NCBI GenBank assembly: GCA_024516155.1 | Contig: JAJJXM010000006.1 | Span: 558,001 to 622,000, forward strand | Direction: 5' to 3' | DNA length: 64,000 bases | Origin: Pyronema omphalodes | Taxonomy: Eukaryota > Ascomycota > Pezizomycetes > Pezizales > Pyronemataceae | The notes under the pieces: generated by a model | Database searches by the model: none | What the model saw: the letters and a program-made list of their open reading frames with translations, nothing else | What the model was told of the DNA's origin: nothing | Position numbers and translations under genes: made by a program | Part shown: in pieces, positions 10,864-22,130 of the stretch | How the letters are laid out: each line of letters begins with the position of its first letter | Numbering within the stretch: the stretch's first letter is position 1

Positions 10864-13509
10864 GGTTGGACCGCAGATTTAGTATACTGAAGCAATTTCG
10901 AGCGTGTCTAGATGAGGGATCGCGGTTGTCTCGCCTTCGCCAAAGAAGTCTGGCATGTCAGAATAGGGGCCTCTGCGCTCCACAATTGGCGGAGAGTGGG
11001 TGTGGAGGGAAATGTCCAAGGCTTACCTTGTTCGGACGTGCTTCAGCCAGGTTGGGTGGTAGACAGCTTTCAAACGATAGTGGATGGAGATATTTGATAT
11101 TGGGAGGTGTGTAATGGGGGGAGGGGGGAAGAAATCGAGAGAGGACGTGAGAGAGAGATGGGGAAGGATTCGGGATTAAAGAGAAAGAGAAGGAATAGGG
11201 AAGCTGGAAAAAAGCATTGAAGCGAGTGAGCGGTTTGAGCGAAGGTGACGAAGGTGATCCAAGTTCTGAACCAAGCAAAAAAAATGTTGGTTTTTTAGAC
11301 AGAGTTACGAGCCGTTGCATGCAGGACATGATGCACGCAAAGTGAGGACGCAATCACCCGGTGACCGATATAACCGTGTAGGTGTGTGGTTTTGACCGTG
11401 TGGACTGTAACCGTTATGTCAATTTGTGCCCCTCGCTGATGAGTTTGGGGGGGGGGGGGAATTACATTAGATGCTCATCACGCATGTTTTTTTATTTATT
11501 TTGTCGTTTCAATTCAGCCAATCCGGTTTTTTCTTTTTTTTTTAATAGGGTTGGTTTGTGGATTGCCCCTCTCCTCGATATTTTGATTGCAGTGCTGTGA
11601 GTGGTCCTCTTTCGTCTGGGTCTTGTCTCTGGGCGGCTAGAGTTGTCTAGCAACGCAGGAACAGAATTTCAGGGGCGAGGAAGGGATCCTAGTTGAAGGC
11701 TAGTAGCCGACTATTCCATATGCGGTTGGTACATTTCCACTTTATGTCCCATCACAACCGCCATCCGCCTGTCGTGCGACAGAACGTGACACGAAGTGAC
11801 ACCCGACGGTCCAAGGAGAAATCGTGCACGTCCAGCAAAGCGGCATGCCAAAGGGTGCCAAAGGCTGTTAAAGGGTGCCAAAGGCTGTCAAAGGGTGCCA
11901 AAGACTGTCCAAGACTGTCAAAGGTTCCCACAGCCGCAGAAGCCATAATGATCTTCAAACTAAAAATCAAGAGCGCCTCCAATTTGGGTTCAATTCAGGG
12001 ACCGTTAATAATTAGTTGACGCTTTTATTTATTTTAATTGCACTGTAGTGACTCTTGGCTAAGTCTATCTTTCGTTGTTTCCATCTTTACTTTGAGATGC
12101 TCTAAGCATCGGGATCAGATGACCTCGTTACTACTGGATCGTTACTATCATCACTCTCGTCACCTGGGGATGGAAGCTTTGGATTGGACAGTTTTCAAAT
12201 CGATAACTAGCTACAGCGCTACTACTATACATAGAGCCGCAGATGTATTTTATCTACAAGACCCTAGGAGTCCTGGGAGCCCTGGGAACCCGTAGATAGC
12301 GACATGACTACAACCTACCGCGCGCTTCCTCCTCAATCTTCCATCCATCTAAAACCAAGAGCAAAACCAAAACCAAAAAAAAAGCGATCAGCATCAAAAA
12401 AGCGGTTTTCTCTATACATATGTATACGTAACAAATGACGTAACCCCATAGCAGCGTCAGAAATGGAACCGTACTGTATTTATAAAAGCCAGCCTATGCT
12501 CGTCATATAGCATCCTCCATAAGTGCAGCGTTCTGCGTAGGTACTAGGTTCTAGGTTCTAGAGATACCGAGGTAAATGTAGAATTCTAAAACGACACCTT
12601 TTATAGACAGTGATCAGTGGCTAGTCATCAGTCATAAGTCATCTCATCAGCCGTCCAGACAGCACCTTCATGTACACTTACATATTGATATTTATGTATG
12701 TGCACCTGAGGCTGAGATCGACTGCGTGCTGCGTGCTGCGTACCTACGGGAAGGCTTAAGTGCTGGCTGGCTGTCTGTCTGGCTGGCTGGGTAGATGATG
12801 GAAAGGGAATGTGCAAGTGTTGTTTCGGTATCTATTAGGGGGTTAAAAGTTAATCGTTGGAATCATGACTTTCCAGTCCAGTCCCGGAGTACCAGAATAC
12901 CAGAATACCAAATCGATCGTATCGTGATTCGTGATTCGTGATTCGTGATTCGTGTGTACATATGTAACCAACCAACCTACCAACCAACCAACTAAACCAA
13001 CCAAACCAACCAACCAACCAATTTCTATGTATGTAGGCCGCTGTACATAGGCCGCTGTATCCAAAGATGCATAACGCTAACACAAACTATGTACTGTAGG
13101 CTAAACAAGCACATCTGGCATCTGTACATAACTCGCGCCGAAGGAACCGAGATTGTTACTGTACACATACATAACTGGTTGGCTGGCTACCCGTCGCCAA
13201 GCACAGAAACGATAAATCGTTACCCTGTCAACGCGTCAACGCATCAACGCGTCGTAAAGAAGACTGACCTGCAGGGTGTATGTATGCTATGTAGGAGTAA
13301 AGTAAAGTCAAGTAAAGTAAAGTAAAAACAACCACCACGAACCACACCACAACACCGAGAGTCGAACTCGACCAGATACAATAGTAACCACACAACCACA
13401 CAACCACACAACCACACAACAGAGAATCGAACTCGACCAGGAACTCGACCCCCAATTCCACGCCCCACGCACAATCCCCCCCCACCCCCCCCCCCCCCTC
13501 ACAACCGCG
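10864..13509. other. Divergent intergenic region with satellites
   Basis: Separates the coiled-coil gene (-) from SLD3 (+) and must hold both promoters, but I cannot place them. It contains a G13 run (11447-11459), the 20-bp repeat listed separately, GTGATTC copies (12925-12953), an AACCAACC tract (12965-13020), GTAAA copies (13296-13326), CACAACCA copies (13387-13418) and a C8-A-C14 run (13476-13498) just upstream of the SLD3 start. Confidence 0.55.
11855..11914. repeat. Three tandem copies of a 20-bp unit
   Basis: GTGCCAAAGGCTGTTAAAGG at 11855 is followed by two close copies; partial copies extend the pattern to about 11843-11927. No ORF or known site is associated with it. Confidence 0.8.
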
Positions 13510-16500
13510 ATGGCAACCTTCGCTCCTCTACCACCGCCTCTACCGTCTTCAGTACGAAAAAGGAAACGGGCTATGATGGATCCACAACCGGTGCTTGCGG
13601 GGCCGTTTACGATACAGGTATGGCGCATATGGGAGGTGTTGATTGGAGGTTGTGATAAAGCGGGGATATGTGTTTTGGGATTTCTTTTTCGCATTTGCGG
13701 AGTTATCACAATTTTGAACCTCACACCCCCCCCCCCCCGCTCTCCGCAATATTTTTCAATCCCCCGCTTCATTATCCTTATCCGCAACATTCGCAGCATT
13801 CGCAGCATCCATAAGGCACAGCTAACACCCCATAGCCACACACCCCACCCTTCGACTCCTCCTCACGAGTAACCCCCACCGTAATTCTCCCGCACACACA
13901 CATCCCACTCTCCTGGCTCTCCGGGGCTCCCAGCCGTCTCTTCGAGATTCCCCCCGACAAACCACCACTATGTTCACCCCACCACATCATAATCTCGAAA
14001 CTCGAAGGAGAGCGCCAGCTCAGCGCTATAGAAATGCTTCAAGACGGGGTGTATGCGATTTATAAACTCAGCACTTCTTTGAGGATGAAAGATATCCGGA
14101 AGGCTGCTGCTGATTCGAGGGGTTGCTTGGGGATGGAGGTTGGCGGGAAGTTGGAGGGGGTGGAGGATTGGTGGTGTGCTGTTGGAAGGACGGAATGGCC
14201 TTTTGGTGAGGCTGGGTTGGAGCTTGCGACGCATGATATGCAGGATACGCAGGCTACCCAGAATATCATGGCGGTGAGGTTGGATATGGGATTACCTAAG
14301 GAATCTGCCGAAGCTGCCGCCGCTATATCGAACACCGAGGGGCAGAATATAACGGGGGTTAACGAGACATTACCCTCGCCTCCACCTACCGCAGTGGGGG
14401 AATTACCACCATCAGAACCCCCACAGGAACCACCACCAATGTCCGAGATCTTAGATCAAGTCAGGAAACAATATCTGGACACATTATATCTAACCAAGAC
14501 CTCGCTTGCATATTTTTCAAAATCCACCTTATCAAGAGCAAGAGCTTCTTGTCATGATTTCCAGGGAATAACTTCATCGCCAAATAGATTTGAGGAGTTG
14601 AATAGCTTCTTGAAACAGATGGTGTTGCCGTTGGAGAAAATGGATATCAAATACCGGAAATCATTGGTTCAGTGTGTTTTGGAAAATGAGGTGGATGATA
14701 AGACGGTTTTTAGGACTGATGAAGAAACTTTCATTCAAAAATGGAGGATGGCGGTATTTGAAGATCGCTTTGTAAGGGAAAATGATCCTGAGTTGAAATC
14801 TAAATTGGAGGAGTTGAAAAATAGAGAGACGGAATTGCAGATAATATTATTACTGGAAATCCTAGCTCTTAACAAAGAACATCCTCCCAGTGTATCAGAC
14901 GAGACGAAAGGGAAAGGAAAAAACAAAGATGGAAAAGAAAAGAAATCCAAAAAAAAGTCAAAAAAACCAGCAAAAAACACAATACCAGATCCAGATCCAG
15001 ATATCCTTCTAGACCTCCTAGTAGACAGACTCTGTATCTGGCACTCCATCGGTTCGGACCTAAGCACTGGAAAAGATGAATTTAAGGAATCCTCACCACC
15101 AGAAAAAGACCATCTCCGCCATTTCTCTATCGAAGTCATCATGGCCTTTTACGCATCCAAGCTTCCTGAAAAGTGTGCCAGCATTAATAAAAAATTCGGT
15201 GGTCACACATCCACGAAATCCTCCACACCACGACCGAAATTTAAACCGGCACTGAAAAAAACCTCTTCCTCATCAAAACTCAACTCTTCTTCTTCTTCGT
15301 CAAAAACCGCACCATCAGATCCTTCTAAACGCTCTGTATCCCGCACAGGTACAGAACCCCTCTCTTTCATACCCCCCGAAATCACACCAGCATCAAGACC
15401 CCCCCGCGGCGGAACCCTTTCTTCAAAATCCTTCACAAAACGAGTAGTCGAACTCGACAACAAACCGAAACCGAAACCGAAAAAATTGGCAGTTGAGGAA
15501 GAATTGAAATCTGCGATATCGGCGCTTAGTAAGCCTAATAGAGCAGCGGCTGCTTCGGAGTTTTTGAATGCGGCTGAACAGAGGTTGAAGGTTGTGAAGA
15601 AACCTAGGAAAACTACTAGGAATCTTGCGGCGGTTATGGTCGCGGCTACGCCTAAGAAATCAAAACGAGATGGGTTGGGTGGAAGAGATGCTTTTGGGGG
15701 GAAACTTGAGAAACAAAATAACCAGCAAATCCCCTCAACACCAAACGAAGCCATATCCCAATCTCAATCAAAACCACCACAACAACATCAATACCCGCCC
15801 ACATCAACCCTCGATACAAACCTCCTAGTCACCCCTCCTCCTCTACCAAATAGACGAAACTTCGGTACAGATATAGTAATGGATACCCCGAATCCTCCAA
15901 GAAGCTTATTCCAGGAATTAAGAAAAGTTCCACCAAAAATACAGCAGAATATGACCACAAAATATCCGCCCAGAAGTGTTCCGCAGAATCATCATTCGCC
16001 GTTTGAAACGCCGAAAAAGAAACCGGTGACGATTGCTGAGTTTTGGTCGCCGGTTGCTACTGCTACTGGTGGTGGTGGTGGTGGTAGTGGTAGTGGTGGT
16101 GGTGGTAGTGGTGGTGGTGGTAGTGGTGGTGGTGGTGGGGATCGCGCAAATTTACCTACCACTACCACTACCACTACCGCCACCGCAAAAACCACAAAAA
16201 TCGCCCTCAACACAACCCCAACCACAACCACATCAGACACCATCACAACTACCACCGTCCATAACCCCAACTTTACCCACAACATCTTCAACTTCTCCTC
16301 CCCACCACAATCCAGAATAATTGAAACTATAACTGAAACTCCTTTACGAAATCCCCGTAACCCACAGAACCAGAATCAGCAGGTTTCGGATCACGTCTTC
16401 ACTTCCTCGCCCCCGGGTAATATCGTCCGGGAAACTCCTATGCAGAAAGAGAAACAGAAACAGAAAGAGAAAGAGAAAGAGAAACAGAAAGAGAAAGAGA

Positions 16501-16727
16501 AACAGAAATCTTGGCAGCGCCCGGTGTTTCCGTCTTTTGAGTTTGGGGGTTCGTCACCGCCGCGGGGTGGGGAGAGGGAGAGGGATATGCATGATATCGC
16601 GGCGGGTGTGGAAGGAAAAGGAAGAAGAAGGGATATGCTGGGGGATAGTTCACCATCGGAAATAGTTGGGACTCCGGTGAAAGTTGCGGGTAGTATTTAT
16701 GAACAGCTTGGGTGGGATGAGGATTAG
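13510..16727 (+). CDS. SLD3: DNA replication regulator Sld3
   Basis: Two exons, 13510-13617 and 13836-16727, give 999 residues. The 218-nt intron starts GTATGG and ends GCTAAC...CATAG, and the join FTIQ|PHTPPF is in phase. Sld3 (Treslin family) brings Cdc45 to the Mcm2-7 helicase at origins after CDK phosphorylation, acting in the nucleus. The N-terminal part has the fungal pattern (ILPHTHIPLSWL, then HHIIISKLEGER). Residues ~238-490 fit the Sld3 core domain, with LYLTKTSLAYFSK and LSRARASC near its start. The C-terminal half is Ser/Thr/Pro/Lys-rich, as expected for the regulatory tail. Odd points: a Gly/Ser linker (about 780-805) and a Lys/Glu/Gln run (16441-16508), both from simple repeats. 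Family assignment rests on recognised motifs, not a search. Confidence 0.85.
13725..13738. repeat. C14 homopolymer inside the SLD3 intron
   Basis: A run of about 14 C lies in the middle of intron 1, between the GTATGG donor and the GCTAAC branch point. It probably explains the unusual intron length for this gene set. Confidence 0.9.
16066..16140 (+). repeat. GGT/AGT trinucleotide repeat within SLD3
   Basis: An in-frame GGT-rich run encodes a flexible linker of Gly4-Ser type (three GGGGS-like units) near residues 780-805 of Sld3. On the complementary strand the same DNA gives a Pro-rich frame that is not a gene. Confidence 0.9.
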
Positions 16728-17561
16728 GTGGATGGATGATGGGGTGGATGATGGGGTGGGATGGGATGGGGTGGGATGGGATTAGATTAGTTGGATGATG
16801 GGATGGGATGGGGTGGGATGGGATGGGATGGGATGGGATGATGGTAAGGTGGAAGATACCTGCAACTGGAACTTGGAACTTGGAACTTGGAACTGGGGGA
16901 TCGGGGGATTAAAAGAATAACGATGAAAGAAGGAAGAAGGAAGAAAGGGAGAAGGAGGGGGTGTTGATGATAAAGGAAGAAGGAAGAAAGTGAGAAGGAG
17001 GGGGTGTTGATGACACAAGATAAAGAATAGAGAATAGACAATATCATCACCCATGACGTTTTTTTCTCTTATGTTGTAACCGTAATATCGCTAAAAAAAA
17101 AAAAAAAAAAAAAAAATAGCCATACCGTATCATTTCGTCTACTAATTTGTGGCTTTGGTACTGAAAATTTCTTGAGTGATGGTTGTGGTTCGAGTGATGG
17201 TTGTGGTTCGAGTGATGGTTGTGGTTCGAGTGATGGTTCGAGTGATGGTAGCAATTAGAAGTCCACATAAAAGAGAAAAAGAAAAAAAGAGAAGTCCACC
17301 CAAAAGAGAAAAAGAGAAGTCCACCCAAAAGAGAAGTCCACCCAAAAGAGAAGTCCACTTCGAAAAGAAAAATAGAAATAGACGTAGAGGTAGAAGAATA
17401 TATTTATTTATAATGATGGGAACATAACTCTACATTCCTATAGCAGAATATATAACATAACCTATACGGAAGCTCCCTGAGCCCTTGGCGTCTTGACGAA
17501 AATTCAATTTTAAAAAAATAGTCCCGATGTCGGTCTGTCGGTCTGTGTAGAAGAAGGGAAG

Positions 17562-17674
17562 AAGGGAAGGAAGGAAGGAAGGAAGGAAGGAAGGAAGAAA
17601 GGAAGGAAGGAAGGAAGGAAGGAAGGAAGGAAGGAAGGAAGGAAGGAAGGAAGAAAGGAAGGAAGGAAGGAAGG
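17562..17674. repeat. GGAA tetranucleotide array
   Basis: About 27 GGAA units interrupted twice by GAAA. The purine strand is the plus strand. Confidence 0.95.
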
Positions 17675-18121
17675 GAAAAGGAATCTTGGTTTTTTGGGAT
17701 CTTGCTATTTGGAGATCTTGCTGTTTGGAGATCTTGGTATTCTTGGGATCTTGGTATTTTGGGATCTTGGTATTCTTGGGTTTTTGGGATCTTGGGATCT
17801 TGGGATCTTGCTATTTGGAGATCTTGGTATTCTTGGTGATATATATATATATATATTCAGATATTCTACATAGGAGAAAACTTTGGTAAGAAGAATGGTT
17901 ATAACTTATGCTTGGATAGAATGTTAAGAGGTAATTGTTGTTGTTGTTTAAACTAGGTGTGTGATGGGTGCGTGATGGGTGCGTGATGTGGCATGTAATC
18001 TTGGTTGGTGATGGGGTTTTTTTGTAGTGGAGTTGTGGGTTGTTGGATAAAGGATGAAGGATGGATAAAAGGAGTCTGGGATGTGGGATGTGGGATGTGG
18101 GATGTGGGATGTGGTTGGGGA

Positions 18122-18154
18122 TGTGGTTGGGGTTGGGGTTGGGGTTGGGGTTGG
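18122..18154. repeat. GGGGTT repeat, five units
   Basis: Five GGGGTT units in a row. This is the ciliate telomere word, not the TTAGGG of filamentous ascomycetes, so it is a microsatellite and not a telomere remnant. Runs of four G at this spacing can form a G-quadruplex. Confidence 0.85.
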
Positions 18155-19872
18155 GATATGGGGAATAGGGGATTGTATATGTGAAATACCTAACCTATTG
18201 ACTTGCCACAAACGACGACTACATATCATTTCCAAACACCGGACTTGGCGCAGTATCTATTGTTCACCATCTAGTAACATCCCCGATTCCTTGAAACCGT
18301 GCGATGTGTGGAAGCAGGAAAGAAAGAAGCTAGGGATGTTGAGGTTTTCGGTTTTCGGTTTTCGGTTTTCAGATTTCGTTATGTTGTTGTTGTTGTTGAT
18401 ATTCTCAATGATATATTCAGATATCCAGATATTCGGGGGGGAGCTCATAATCATAATCATAATCATAATCATAATCATGCCCATGAAGAGAAAAAAATAT
18501 ATCACGGTTACTTCAATATAATTTAAAATATCTTTATGACTTTATATATTGGTGATACAATAATCTTTAGTGATTTAGTGACTAGTGACCAGTGACCAGT
18601 CTCATTGTTGTATTTCGATGCTGCGCGATTTGTGTCTAATATGTGTGACATGAAGCTTTCTTTATAACAAGCACCTGCTGAAGTGCTGCCTTGGTATTTT
18701 GCTGAATTAATTTTTCATCTTAGGTGAGGGGTGGTTTGTTGAGTATCTATGGAATCATAGAAGCCGGAGGTGAAAAAAAAAAAAAAAGTTGGAAGGAAGG
18801 TTGAGATAAATTTAAGACTAGCGGTATGGGTGATAGTTGATGTAGAAACTCTCAAGAAAACACCAAATATTCATATGTAATCTGGTCTTCGGAATAACAT
18901 AAAAGCGTATACGTAATCGTAGTACAGCTTGTGAAGACTTATACGCTTCATCTAAAATGTCTCAAAAATTGGGGTTTCCATATAATGCTTTCAACGATAT
19001 GCACCGTCGTCATCGCATTTCATTTCATGATATCTAATCCTATTGTATCATGCTTGGTTAATTGATATTAACTACCTCGCTGCTTGCGTCTTCCAATTTC
19101 CATGTCTCGTATGTATATGTACCTACTTATGTATGTAGCCTATGTACCGTCACTTCATGTGGTATCACTCTCCAATTCCTTGCACCGTTTCGTTTCGCAA
19201 GCTCAAGCTGTGCCGATCAACGCCAGAGCGATCATCATGTGCCACACTAACAACCCGATCCGGCATCAAATGCGGAGAAGCTCGCGCCGCTTGCACCACT
19301 ATCTAAACAAAACCCTCTTAGCCCAGTTCGCCAGAACCAGAGTCAGAGTAAGAGTCAGACATTCTCTCTCCGCTTCCGATACCATCTCCTTCTTTGAAAT
19401 AGTCACCAAGGTCCAAAACGCATCGTAAAAAAACCCGTAGAAATCAAGAAGAAAAAAAATAAGGACACCAAAGAATAGAAAGTTGTAAACCATAGACTGT
19501 GAATACGTTTGTCGGGATGCTGGGGAGTCTAGATACGGTGCTTATGTCGTCACGTTCACACATCTCTTCTCTATGTACAAGCATACTACAGAACCCCAGC
19601 CACCGCCCAGTCTACTACATACCCTAAAAGTTACGCCAAACGGCACGCTGCATAACGGAGCTCCAAGTCCAGAACCCTGTTGAGTTGAGCCTTACATACC
19701 TGCCTTTCAACATTGCTTAATCACCACCTTCTCCTCTCCTACACTCTTTCTGAGCACACACTCACTCATTCACTCTCAACATCCACGTTCAGCAACGCTC
19801 AGCAACGCCGCAACGCACGCAAAGCCCAAAAACATCCAACAGAGTTCAGCAAAGCCAGCAAACAAACCCACA

Positions 19873-20848
19873 ATGAAGCTCCTCCCCCTCCTCCTCGCCA
19901 CCGTAGCAACCGCATCCGCAGGTTCCTTCTTCCAACAAAACGGCAACGGACTCGTCGAATTCGTATACCCAGGCCGTAACGTCGGTCCTGCTGTTCCAGG
20001 AGAGAACCCCATGCACTTTTGTGCTGACCCTAGCGCTGATATCGCCGTTATCGAGAGCGTGAATTTGTTGCCGAATCCTCCGGTTCCGTGAGTTGCCCTA
20101 ATGTCATGGAGTTGAAGCTTGCTAGGCTGCTAGGCTGCTGGGCTGCTGGGTTGCTATGTTGCCGGACTGCAAGATTGCTGCTGTATTGGTGATATGGTGA
20201 TATCAACACGCGAAGCTGTGAGAGATGAGATGAGATACCTCCATCTATCCAGCCATTCACCCAGCAAGCAAGCGAGCAAGCAAGGGGTGGTTCTCAACGT
20301 AGCATGGGGTGTTATGATTTCCATCAACCAAAGCTAACAACAACACAGCGGAGCAACCCTCAAGATCGATGCGACCGGACTATTGAAGGAAACCGTAGCC
20401 GAAGGAGCGATGGTTGATATCACTGTAAAATACGGACTCATCACGTTACTAAAGGAGACCTTGGACCTTTGCGAGAACTCGAGTCAGGTCGACTTGAAGT
20501 GTCCTGTTGAGGCTGGGAAGTTGGTTCTTACCAAGAGTGTTGATATTCCTAAGCAGATCCCTCCCGTACGTATTTTCTTCCTCCTCCTCCTCCTCCTCCT
20601 CCTCCTCCTCCTCCTCCTCCTCCTCCTCCTCACCATCATCATCATCTTTATCCTACAAGGATAGATAGACGGTGATTTTTCTTCTCTACACAGAGACCGT
20701 GTTGTATGATGTGGTATGGTGGAATAATGGGCTGATATTTTTTCTTTCATAACTATAGGGACAATACACCGTCACCGCCAACGCCTACACCGCGGATGGT
20801 GCACCGATTACTTGTCTCACTGCCACAGTGAAGTTCAACATTGGTTAG
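19873..20848 (+). CDS. NPC2: NPC2-like ML-domain lipid transfer protein (PG/PI-TP)
   Basis: Three exons: 19873-20087, 20349-20565 and 20759-20848, giving 173 residues. Donors are GTGAGT and GTACGT; acceptors are AACACAG and CTATAG, and all joins are in phase. Residues 1-16 (MKLLPLLLATVATASA) are a typical signal peptide. The mature part fits the ML (MD-2-related lipid recognition) fold of the fungal phosphatidylglycerol/phosphatidylinositol transfer protein, which binds lipids or sterols in the vacuole or secretory lumen. Four cysteines (50, 113, 123, 163) could form two disulfides. The length matches the family. The 5' leader is CA/CT-rich with CACAATG at the start. Neighbours suggest no operon-like link. 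Intron 2 carries a CTC trinucleotide run. Confidence 0.9.
20578..20631 (+). repeat. CTC/TCC trinucleotide run in NPC2 intron 2
   Basis: About 17 CTC units begin only 12 nt after the GTACGT donor of intron 2. They are followed by ATC units. Length change here would alter intron length but not the protein. Confidence 0.9.
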
Positions 20849-21569
20849 GATCCTGAGCTTTAGCTATTCCATGAATGAAACCTTTTTCTTATGGATTGTA
20901 TTCATAAACCTGTACGGCATCATCATTTTTTTTTTCTTTTCTTTAACCGATGGGCGTTTATTGAGTTTTGAGTTTTGAGTTTTTGTTTGTTTTTTTGCTT
21001 TACTTTTCAGGGTGTGTTTGTTACTTTTTTATGCCATGGCTATGATTTTTTTCATTCTTCAAAGGAAGATTTTTATAGCGGAATCTGTGATATCATGGAA
21101 TACTTTAGTGGATTGAAATAGAATGGTGATTTATTTAACATTTAAGCAAATTTCAAGACACTATATGAACTGAAAAAAGTGAAACCCTATCCGAGACGAA
21201 CTTTAAAAACTTGAGGGAAAAAATAAAAGACAGAAGAGAAAAAAGACTATGGCATTAAACCTCTAGAAAAAAAAAAAAAACTTAGAAACCAAATGAACTA
21301 TCCCTAAAGAAATATGGAAAACCACCCAACACAAATGCAGCGCCGAATATAATACCGAAAACAAAAATGGAAAAAAAAAAAAAAAAAAAAAAAAAACACA
21401 ACCTTTTCCCGAAAAAAAATCCCCTACGCCTGTATCGAAAAATATGCAACATGACACCTACCAATCAGCCCTTCACAGGCAAAGCGCACTTTAAGCTTTG
21501 TGACGTCTTAACGTCTTCCAAAGACTCCAACTACGGTCATTAACCACATCTTTTCCAAGAAAACCCCCA
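20849..21569. other. Convergent 3' region between NPC2 and the Mpv17-like gene
   Basis: AT-rich with T runs after NPC2 and A runs (21269-21282; 21370-21396). It probably holds both 3' ends. No exon seen. Confidence 0.6.
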
Positions 21570-22130
21570 TTATTCCGACGCCTCATTCATAACGGACAAA
21601 TACGCAGTCCAAAAGACACCTATAGTACTAGCAAACGGCAATTGTAGGGCCAAAGGCATAACCCAAAAATTGACGACCTGAACCGCGGGCCAAACAATAT
21701 AATTCCCCTTTAAAGAAGTCCAATAAACCTTATCTAATTTCTCTTTCATTTTGGACCAGGTATTTCCTTCGGTTAATGACATCCAGAGGAAAAATATTGC
21801 TAGTCCGAACGGTGACATTAGGAGCTGGTCGAAAAATACTCGTAGGAAAACGGCGGGGATTTGGTTGTCGAGAGAGATGGGGAAGGTTGTTGCAAGATAG
21901 GAAAACCAGGAGAGTTGGATGGGTGCCCAGAAAAGTCCGTAGGACATGTATCGGATTAATCGTGCGGAACTGAAGGTGTTGGCTGATGGGGCAATCAGAG
22001 GTGCCGGTAGGGTGCTGGGGGAATTGCTGAGGGATATGCTGATGGGGGGCTTTTCTTTGAGGGGAAGAGTCGGTTTTGTTCGAAGGTGGGAGAGGGTTTG
22101 TGCGAGGACGTCGGAGAGACCGGAGAGAGT
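21570..22130 (-). CDS. Mpv17/PMP22-family membrane protein (5' end unresolved)
   Basis: An open frame from a likely acceptor (CGTTTCCAG, just above 22130, with ACTAAC upstream) encodes 186 residues. It starts TLSGLSDVLAQTLSHLR, matching the N-terminal helix of fungal Mpv17/PMP22 proteins. Near the C-terminus are NYIVWPAVQVVNFWVMP and FWTAYLSVM, the family signature. At least three hydrophobic segments are visible. Family members sit in inner mitochondrial or peroxisomal membranes; which applies here cannot be told. No in-frame ATG lies between the acceptor and residue ~62 (MSYGLFW), and a stop lies just upstream of the acceptor. A small first exon is therefore needed, and I could not find it. 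Either it is short and diverged or the gene is 5'-damaged. Confidence 0.75.
   Translation of the reverse strand, partial: TLSGLSDVLAQTLSHLRTKPTLPLKEKPPISISLSNSPSTLPAPLIAPSANTFSSARLIRYMSYGLFWAPIQLSWFSYLATTFPISLDNQIPAVFLRVFFDQLLMSPFGLAIFFLWMSLTEGNTWSKMKEKLDKVYWTSLKGNYIVWPAVQVVNFWVMPLALQLPFASTIGVFWTAYLSVMNEASE

Larger units (their letters stand above)
16728..19872. other. Satellite-rich intergenic region
   Basis: About 3.1 kb without a gene. In order: GGATGGGATGGGG copies (16740-16843), a duplicated GAAGGAGGGGGTGTTGATGA block (16951 and 16995), an A25-like run (17092-17116), an 18-mer built on GATGGTTGTGGTTCGAGT (17174-17248), AGAAGTCCACCCAAAAG copies (17268-17356), GGAA tetramers (17562-17674), ATCTTGGTATTCTTGGG-like copies (17688-17838), a TA run, GGGATGTG copies (18078-18113), a GGGGTT run (18122-18154), GGTTTTC copies (18343-18369) and ATAATC copies (18449-18478). 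Confidence 0.7.

Noticed and set aside
13308..13841. 177-codon minus-strand frame over the SLD3 start
   Set aside because: It crosses the SLD3 first exon and intron in antisense and depends on simple repeats and C runs.
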